From: Thermotoga sp. Mc24
GTDB lineage: Bacteria > Thermotogota > Thermotogae > Thermotogales > Thermotogaceae
DNA length: 64,000 nt
Reading direction: 5' to 3'
NCBI RefSeq assembly: GCF_000784835.1
Contig: NZ_JSFH01000012.1
Coordinates: 186,001 to 250,000 of the forward strand
The notes beneath the pieces are model-generated. The model ran no database searches. It saw nothing but the letters and a program-made list of their open reading frames with translations, and was not told where the DNA came from. Below are positions 58,509-64,000 of this stretch, one piece after another. Made by a program: the position numbers and the translations under genes. Each line of letters begins with the position of its first letter. Position 1 is the stretch's first letter.

Positions 58509-59400
58509 ACTTCTTGCCCTGATACGTATCTCTCCTCTCGAGTTCTTCTTCTATCATGTTGATGATTTCTATCTTGCTCTTTCCCCAGTTACCGAAGATC
58601 GTTCCCTTTCTCGGAGGATCTGCAACCAGCCTGTGAATAACCACGTTCGGAGAGAGATACTCGAGAAATGTGATCGCTCTGTCGATGTACTCCTCGAGTG
58701 AACAGATTTTTATTTCTCCCTTTTTGTACATCTCCGCGAGTTTTGTTCCTTCCACCACGTAAAGCGAGTGGAGTTTCACACCGTCCACATCGAGAGCGGA
58801 AAGGATCTTGGCCGTCTCTACCACATCCTCCATATCGTCCCAGGGCAGATTCAAAATCACATGCACCACGAGTTCGATGCCTCTCTTTTTCACTCTCACA
58901 GCGGCATCCACGAACTCCGCGAGGGTGTGGCCTCTGTTGATCTTCTTGAGTGTTCGATAGTTTGCTGTCTGAAGACCGAGCTCAACGGAAACATCGACAC
59001 GCTTTTTGAATTCTTCGAACAGATCCAAAACTCGTTCGGACACGAGATCGGGCCTCGTGGAGACAGAGAGCTGGATTATACTGTCGTCCACGAGAGCTTC
59101 CTCGTAGCGTTCTCTGAGCACCTCAACAGGAGCGTACGTGTTGCTGAACGACTGAAAATACGCGATGAATTTCTTGATCCCCCGCTTTTCGTATTTTTTC
59201 TTTATTTCCATGACCTGCTCTCTTATCGGGAGCCTCATCAGAGTGGTAAAACCGCTTCCCGTGGCATCACAGTAGATACAGCCACCCCTACTTTTCGTAC
59301 CGTCCCTGTTCGGACAGGAGAATCCCCCGTGTATCACTATTCTCTGAACCCTTTCACCGTATCTTTCCTTCAGATAATCGCTGAGCTTTCTGTATCGCAC
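58489..59400 (-). CDS. Radical SAM protein, YtqA/YhcC type
   Basis: A 303-residue radical SAM enzyme of the TIGR01212 group. The cluster cysteines are FSCPNRDGTKSRGGCIYCD (C...CxxC with the family's long first gap); AYFQSFSNTYAPVEVLRERY and VELGLQTANYRTLKKINRGH are diagnostic, followed by HVILNLPWDD and VKLHSLYVVEGTKLAEMY. Function unknown, possibly in tRNA or cofactor chemistry. ATG 59400 follows AAGGAGGATGG. First gene of the operon that once continued into the C11 peptidase. Confidence 0.9.
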   Translation of the reverse strand: MRYRKLSDYLKERYGERVQRIVIHGGFSCPNRDGTKSRGGCIYCDATGSGFTTLMRLPIREQVMEIKKKYEKRGIKKFIAYFQSFSNTYAPVEVLRERYEEALVDDSIIQLSVSTRPDLVSERVLDLFEEFKKRVDVSVELGLQTANYRTLKKINRGHTLAEFVDAAVRVKKRGIELVVHVILNLPWDDMEDVVETAKILSALDVDGVKLHSLYVVEGTKLAEMYKKGEIKICSLEEYIDRAITFLEYLSPNVVIHRLVADPPRKGTIFGNWGKSKIEIINMIEEELERRDTYQGKKFDYLNR

Positions 59401-59424
59401 GGCCCATCCTCCTTTTCCTATCTA

Positions 59425-59433
59425 TGATACAAT
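59425..59433 (+). promoter_or_regulatory. Extended -10 for proS
   Basis: TGATACAAT (TGn-TACAAT) lies 38 bases before the proS start in the 71-base divergent gap. No -35 match is clear. Confidence 0.45.
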
Positions 59434-59471
59434 AGTTTCAAAAGAACTCGAAATCGAGGAGGAGATCGGCC

Positions 59472-61205
59472 TTGCGGATGAAAGACCTCTACGCTCCTAC
59501 TCTCAAAGAAACCCCTTCCGATGTTGAGACAGTGAGCCACGAGTATCTTCTTCGAGGAGGCTTCATCAGAAAAACAGCTGCCGGTATATACACCTACCTC
59601 CCACTGGGAAGAAGAGTGCTTCTCAAAATAGAGAACATAGTTCGGGAAGAGATGAACAGGATAGGGGCACAGGAAATTCTGATGCCCATCCTTCAACCTG
59701 CGGAACTCTGGAAACAGTCAGGAAGGTGGGACGATTACGGTCCCGAAATGATGAAACTCAAAGACAGGCACGAAAGAGACTTCACACTCGGTCCCACGCA
59801 CGAGGAGATCGTCACGGACCTTGTGAAGAACGAGCTCCGTTCGTACAAACAGCTTCCTCTCACTCTGTATCAGATAGCGAACAAGTACAGAGACGAAATC
59901 AGACCCCGTTTTGGCCTTCTCAGGGCAAGAGAATTCATCATGAAGGACGCTTACAGCTTTCACGCAAGCTGGGAATCTCTGGACGAGACGTACGAAGAGT
60001 TCAAAAAAGCGTACTCCCGAATTATGGAAAGGCTCGGCGTGAGGTACATGATCATAGAGGCAGAAACGGGTGCCATCGGAGGGAACGCTTCCCACGAGTT
60101 CGTCGTTCCTGCAAAAATAGGAGAGACGAACGTACTCTTCTGTGAAAAGTGCGGCTACCAGGCAAGCGACGAAAAAGCCGAATACAAAGGTGAATATACT
60201 CAGGAACAGGAAGAAGAGAAACCCTTCAAGAAGGTTCCCACACCCGGGGTGAAGACGATCGAGGAAGTTTCAGAGTTTCTCGGTGTTCCTCCGTCGAAGA
60301 TCGTGAAGTCTCTTCTTTACAAAGGAAGAGAAGGATACGTCATGGTACTCATAAGAGGAGACCTGGAGCTCAATGAAGCGAAACTCAAAGCACATTTGAA
60401 AGATCAGTCGCTGAGAATGGCAACTCCAGAAGAAATTCTGAAGGACTTCGGTGTTCCTGTCGGATTCATTGGACCCATCGGTGTGGATGTGAAGAAAGTG
60501 GCCGATCACAGCGTCAGGGGGCTGAAAAACTTCGTCGTTGGGGGTATGGAAGAGGACACGCACTACGTAAACGCAAACCATCCCAGAGATTTCAAGGTGG
60601 ACGAGTGGTACGATCTGAGAACGATGGTGGAGGGCGATCCCTGTCCCGTCTGTGGTGAGCCTCTCAAGGCAACAAAAGGGATAGAGCTTGGTCACATATT
60701 CAAACTCGGTACAAAATACTCCGAAGCCATGAAGGCCTACTTTATGGATGAAAACGGTGAGATGAAGCCTTTCATCATGGGCTGTTATGGCTGGGGAGTT
60801 TCCAGAACGATGGCGGCTGTTGTGGAGCATTTCCACGATGAGAACGGTATGATCTGGCCCCTTTCGATCGCCCCTTACACCGTTGTGGTGGACATTCTGA
60901 ACATGAACGACGCTGAACAGAAGCAGGTGGGAGAAAAGATTTACCAGGTTCTCTCAGAAAAAGGAGAAGAGGTTGTTCTGGATGACAGAGAAGTCTCGCC
61001 TGGTTTCAAATTCAAAGACGCCGATCTCATAGGCTTTCCCATAAGAATAAACGTGGGAAGATCCCTCAAGGAAGGTGTTGTTGAACTGAAGAAACGCTAT
61101 TCGAAAGAACTCGTCAAGGTGAACATCAAAAACGGTTTCGGCACGCTTCTGGAAACACTGGAAAAGATGAAGCGGGAGTACGATCCCAAGGAGGCTGCCA
61201 GGTGA
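59472..61205 (+). CDS. proS: Prolyl-tRNA synthetase
   Basis: A 577-residue class II synthetase of bacterial type. Motif 1 region [16 protein letters not shown], motif 2 [21 protein letters not shown], motif 3 [14 protein letters not shown], and the inserted editing (YbaK-like) domain at about 225-400 with [11 protein letters not shown] and [16 protein letters not shown] 59472 lies 7 bases after GAGGAGGAG; the in-frame ATG 59478 is the alternative. The stop overlaps the comM start (GTGA). Confidence 0.96.
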   Translation: MRMKDLYAPTLKETPSDVETVSHEYLLRGGFIRKTAAGIYTYLPLGRRVLLKIENIVREEMNRIGAQEILMPILQPAELWKQSGRWDDYGPEMMKLKDRHERDFTLGPTHEEIVTDLVKNELRSYKQLPLTLYQIANKYRDEIRPRFGLLRAREFIMKDAYSFHASWESLDETYEEFKKAYSRIMERLGVRYMIIEAETGAIGGNASHEFVVPAKIGETNVLFCEKCGYQASDEKAEYKGEYTQEQEEEKPFKKVPTPGVKTIEEVSEFLGVPPSKIVKSLLYKGREGYVMVLIRGDLELNEAKLKAHLKDQSLRMATPEEILKDFGVPVGFIGPIGVDVKKVADHSVRGLKNFVVGGMEEDTHYVNANHPRDFKVDEWYDLRTMVEGDPCPVCGEPLKATKGIELGHIFKLGTKYSEAMKAYFMDENGEMKPFIMGCYGWGVSRTMAAVVEHFHDENGMIWPLSIAPYTVVVDILNMNDAEQKQVGEKIYQVLSEKGEEVVLDDREVSPGFKFKDADLIGFPIRINVGRSLKEGVVELKKRYSKELVKVNIKNGFGTLLETLEKMKREYDPKEAAR

Positions 61206-62707
61206 ACTACAGCAAACTCTCCTCCGCCACGATACAGGGAATAGAAGCAATGAAAATAGATGTGGAAGTGGATTTCGACAACAGGAGCGTTTTCAACGAT
61301 ATAGACGTGGTCGGTCTCGGTGACACCGCTGTGAAAGAGAGCAGAAAAAGGGTGAAAAGTGCTATTCTGAACAGCGGATTTTCTCTTCCACACGGTAAAT
61401 ACGTGGTGAACCTCGCTCCTGGAGACGTGAGAAAAGAAGGTTCCATGCTCGACCTGCCAATCGCACTGTGCATACTCGCTTCAACAGGAATAGTTCAGGT
61501 GAGCGAAAACATCCTCGCTATAGGAGAACTCTCGCTGAATGGAGAAGTGAAGAGGGTGAACGGGGTTCTTCCCGTTCTCCTTTCTCTTTCAGAAAGGTTC
61601 AATGGTACGGTGCTCATCCCAAAAGAGAACGAAGAAGAAGCAAAGTGTGTGAAAGGGCTGGATATATATGCAGTGGAATCTCTCAGAGAATGCGTTGAGT
61701 TTTTGAGGGGAGATAGAGCGCTGAAACAGATCGAGTATTCGGGTATAGGAAACACGAACGTTGAATACGAGATTGATTTTTCCGACGTTAGAGACCACGA
61801 GATGGTGAAAAGAGCGGTGGAGATAGCCGTCGCAGGTTTTCACAACATCCTCATGATAGGAAATCCCGGTTCCGGAAAGACCATGATAGCGAAGAGAATT
61901 CCCACGATCTTTCCTCCCATGTCCGAAGAGGAAATCCTCGAGACGAGTAAGGTGTACAGCGCATCTGGTTATCCCGGGATCGTGAAACTCCGTCCCTTCA
62001 GATCTCCCCATCACACAGCGTCGACCGTCTCCATCATCGGTGGCGGCACCAACCCAAGACCCGGTGAGATTTCCCTCGCACACAACGGTGTTCTGTTCCT
62101 CGATGAACTGCCGGAATTCAAAAGAGACGTGCTGGAAGCGTTGAGACAGCCTCTCGAAGAAGGCATCGTCACGGTTGCCAGAGCGAAGTTCACCGTCACC
62201 TACCCCGCTCGCTTCATGCTGGTCGGTGCCATGAATCCCTGTCCCTGTGGAAATCTTGGAGACCCGAAACAACCCTGTGTCTGCTCTCCCAGAGACATCA
62301 TGAGGTACAGAAAGAAAATCTCAGGTCCTCTTCTGGACAGGATGGATCTGGTGATCAACGTTCCGAAGCTCTCCTTCGAGGAAATGATGAAAAAACCCGA
62401 AGGAGAGAAAAGCTCTTCAATCAGAGAGCGGGTGATTAAGGCGAGGGAGATACAGAAAAGACGTTTCAGGGATACTCATATTTCCTGCAATTCACAGATG
62501 TCTCACAGAATGCTGAGGAGGTTTGTCCAGCTGGACGAGAAGAGTGAGGACCTCCTGAAGAGATACGTGGAAAGATACGGACTGTCGGGTAGAAAGATCG
62601 ATAAAGTTCTGAAGATCTCACGAACAATAGCGGATCTGGAAGGTTCGAGCAGTGTAGAAATGAGTCACCTCGCAGAAGCGCTTCAGTACAGGTTCAGAGA
62701 GAGTTAG
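61202..62707 (+). CDS. comM: ComM/YifB-family Mg-chelatase-like ATPase
   Basis: A 501-residue AAA+ protein. The N-terminal ChlI-like domain (about 20-140, [31 protein letters not shown]) precedes Walker [18 protein letters not shown], Walker [23 protein letters not shown] with its cysteines, and the C-terminal helical lid ([20 protein letters not shown]). In other bacteria ComM is a branch-migration helicase used in transformation. GTG 61202 overlaps the proS stop. It ends in a TTAG shared with fliJ. Confidence 0.93.
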   Translation: MNYSKLSSATIQGIEAMKIDVEVDFDNRSVFNDIDVVGLGDTAVKESRKRVKSAILNSGFSLPHGKYVVNLAPGDVRKEGSMLDLPIALCILASTGIVQVSENILAIGELSLNGEVKRVNGVLPVLLSLSERFNGTVLIPKENEEEAKCVKGLDIYAVESLRECVEFLRGDRALKQIEYSGIGNTNVEYEIDFSDVRDHEMVKRAVEIAVAGFHNILMIGNPGSGKTMIAKRIPTIFPPMSEEEILETSKVYSASGYPGIVKLRPFRSPHHTASTVSIIGGGTNPRPGEISLAHNGVLFLDELPEFKRDVLEALRQPLEEGIVTVARAKFTVTYPARFMLVGAMNPCPCGNLGDPKQPCVCSPRDIMRYRKKISGPLLDRMDLVINVPKLSFEEMMKKPEGEKSSSIRERVIKAREIQKRRFRDTHISCNSQMSHRMLRRFVQLDEKSEDLLKRYVERYGLSGRKIDKVLKISRTIADLEGSSSVEMSHLAEALQYRFRES

Positions 62708-63138
62708 CTTTCCCACCAGAATTTCCTCTCCGCTATTTCATCCATGGTCTTCCTTTCTTTGAGGTTTTCCTCACGAAAGTACTCTCGCATCTTTCTTTCT
62801 TTTAATTTTTCAAGAATCTTTCTCTCCTTCATTTTTTCAAAAAGTTTACTTCTCGTTTTTTCCTGTTCCTTCATCAGTTCAGAAAGTTCACTTTGCTTTT
62901 TTTTGATCTCTTCTTCATAAAACATCATCTGCATCTCCATATTCAGGAGATCTTCCTTTCTGAGAACCTTTTTGTGAAGAAAATTACTTTCTATTCGCTT
63001 CTTTTCAGCGGAAAGTTGTTGTATAATTCTCTGGGTATTTTCCACTTTTTCATTGATTTTTGAGAGATCGTTTTTCAAAGTTTCTTCTTCCTTTCTTCGA
63101 ACATCGTATATTCTCTGAAGTCTAAATCTAAAAGGCAC
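62704..63138 (-). CDS. fliJ: FliJ-like flagellar export chaperone
   Basis: A 144-residue all-helical coiled-coil protein. FRFRLQRIYDVRRKEEETLK at the start and LEKLKERKMREYFREENLKE...DEIAER at the end match FliJ, the stalk-like escort of the flagellar type III export gate. FliJ genes vary widely, so this rests on the pattern at both ends. GTG 63138. Other flagellar genes are not in this window. Confidence 0.7.
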   Translation of the reverse strand: MPFRFRLQRIYDVRRKEEETLKNDLSKINEKVENTQRIIQQLSAEKKRIESNFLHKKVLRKEDLLNMEMQMMFYEEEIKKKQSELSELMKEQEKTRSKLFEKMKERKILEKLKERKMREYFREENLKERKTMDEIAERKFWWES

Positions 63139-63161
63139 GAATCATCACCCCAATAAGATTT

Positions 63162-63190
63162 TTGGAAAAATTTATAGTGGATGATAAAAT
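63162..63190 (+). promoter_or_regulatory. Promoter of the UDG/MntR-like operon
   Basis: TTGGAA (63162-63167), a 17-base spacer, then TAAAAT (63185-63190), with TG one base before it, in the 109-base divergent gap with fliJ. The TTG start at 63248 lies 57 bases past it. Confidence 0.6.
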
Positions 63191-63247
63191 TAAGTAAGGT
63201 TCTGATAATTTCCAGAAATATTTTACCAGAATCCGGGGGAGAAAGGC

Positions 63248-63829
63248 TTGTATACAAGGGAAGAACTCATGGAGATAGTGTCAGAGAGAGTGAAAAAGTG
63301 TACGGCTTGCCCACTTCATCTGAATAGGACAAACGTTGTCGTAGGAGAAGGAAATCTGGATACGAGGATCGTTTTTGTGGGAGAAGGACCGGGAGAGGAA
63401 GAAGACAAGACGGGAAGACCTTTCGTCGGAAGAGCGGGAATGCTTCTGACGGAGCTACTCAGAGAATCAGGTATCAGAAGAGAAGATGTTTACATATGCA
63501 ACGTTGTGAAATGCAGGCCTCCCAACAACAGAACACCCACTCCTGAAGAACAGGCGGCATGTGGACATTTTTTACTCGCTCAGATCGAAATCATCAACCC
63601 AGATGTGATAGTTGCTCTCGGAGCCACGGCATTGTCTTTCCTCATGGATGGGAAAAAGGTATCCATAACCAAAATCAGAGGAAATCCCATCGACTGGCTC
63701 GCAGGAAAAAAGGTCATTCCAACATTCCATCCGAGTTATCTTCTGAGAAATAGAAGTAATGAACTCAGAAAGATCGTTCTTGAGGATATTGAGAAAGCAA
63801 AAAGTTTCATAAAGAAGGAGGGTCGATAG
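63248..63829 (+). CDS. Uracil-DNA glycosylase, family 4
   Basis: A 193-residue 4Fe-4S glycosylase that removes uracil arising from cytosine deamination, important at high temperature. FVGEGPGEEEDKTGRPFVG holds the active-site GEGPGxxED, and HPSYLLR is the second motif. Cluster cysteines are C18, C21, C89 and C105. TTG 63248 follows GGGGGAGA. A T. maritima protein of this type is known. The next gene is one base downstream. Confidence 0.96.
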   Translation: MYTREELMEIVSERVKKCTACPLHLNRTNVVVGEGNLDTRIVFVGEGPGEEEDKTGRPFVGRAGMLLTELLRESGIRREDVYICNVVKCRPPNNRTPTPEEQAACGHFLLAQIEIINPDVIVALGATALSFLMDGKKVSITKIRGNPIDWLAGKKVIPTFHPSYLLRNRSNELRKIVLEDIEKAKSFIKKEGR

Positions 63830-63830
63830 C

Positions 63831-64000
63831 ATGCCAAGAGGAAGAAAGAAAACCCTGACACCTGCGCTCGAAGATTACCTTGCGGTGATTCAGGAGATAC
63901 TTCAGAAACAACCCGCGGCGAGGGTGAGCACCATCGCGAGAAAGATGGGTGTGAGCCTTCCAAGTGTGACAAACGCCATGAAAAGACTGGCAGAACTCGA
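63831..64000 (+). CDS. DtxR/MntR-type metal-dependent regulator (partial)
   Basis: The gene runs off the window. The first 56 residues hold an HTH: TPALEDYLAVIQEIL, then ARVSTIARKMGVSLPSVTNAMKRL, the usual opening of iron- or manganese-dependent repressors (DtxR/MntR). The metal and dimer domains are beyond the edge. RBS AAGGAGGG precedes ATG 63831. Confidence 0.8.
   Translation, partial: MPRGRKKTLTPALEDYLAVIQEILQKQPAARVSTIARKMGVSLPSVTNAMKRLAEL

Overview
The window is a stretch of bacterial chromosome of Thermotoga type, very close to T. maritima. Support for this is the 351-residue CorA with GMN at 312-314, the order carAB / leu-ilv / thr / fumarase-malic enzyme / opp / hfq-miaA / hslUV / proS-comM / UDG, the tight packing (gaps usually under 100 bases), many TTG and GTG starts, and stop-start overlaps of ATGA, GTGA and TTGA type. 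The species call is from memory of the families and gene order, not from a search. No rRNA, tRNA or CRISPR array was seen, and no gene-free stretch exceeds 300 bases.

Layout. 1-2163: tail of an upstream gene, a cell-wall lipoprotein (coiled coil, LysM, degenerate M23, 3D domain) and an Rrf2 regulator. 2182-5393 (minus): membrane protein, MFS transporter, flavin reductase-like protein, SfsA and a small protein, facing a shared terminator. 5450-10559: DedA-like protein, a methyltransferase/ATP-grasp fusion, CorA, a ferritin-like protein and a PHP phosphoesterase. 10771-15248: carAB. 15267-26173 (minus): a nine-gene branched-chain amino acid operon, transcribed ilvB-ilvN-ilvC-ilvD-cimA-leuA-leuC-leuD-leuB. 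26402-32418: homoserine dehydrogenase/aspartokinase fusion, thrC, thrB and an ABC exporter. 32410-34848 (minus): two-subunit fumarase and malic enzyme. 34894-37030: TrpB2 and a cation efflux protein. 37027-39884 (minus): a YhaN-like ATPase and an unknown partner. 40068-53966 (minus): a long run holding hslV, hslU, a lipoprotein, a DivIC-like protein, a methyltransferase, miaA, hfq, hflX, fmt, a small protein, an oligopeptide ABC transporter, a sigma factor and a membrane-anchored coiled-coil protein. 54048-56047: mnmA and a GAF protein. 56057-59400 (minus): DUF6485 protein, membrane protein, a peptidase C11 gene wrecked by a TnpB insertion element, and a radical SAM protein. 59472-64000: proS, comM, fliJ (minus), uracil-DNA glycosylase and the start of a DtxR/MntR-type regulator.

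Working together. The leu-ilv operon, the thr operon and carAB give most of valine, leucine, threonine and carbamoyl-phosphate synthesis. CimA next to LeuA suggests isoleucine is made from pyruvate and acetyl-CoA via citramalate, using LeuBCD and IlvBNCD for both branches. Fumarase and malic enzyme link fumarate, malate and pyruvate, the precursor of that operon.

Most unusual points: (1) a TnpB element at about 56980-58328 with matching end palindromes, three tandem hairpins over the tnpB 3' end that look like an omega-RNA scaffold, and a RuvC-II glutamate that seems relocated; (2) the C11 peptidase gene it broke, whose distal remnant also carries a TGA where a tryptophan is expected; (3) a methyltransferase fused to a D-Ala-D-Ala-ligase-like ATP-grasp domain; (4) an oligopeptide transporter with large insertions in its permease and its only ATPase, in line with a sigma factor gene; (5) a strong G-quadruplex motif upstream of the YhaN-like operon.
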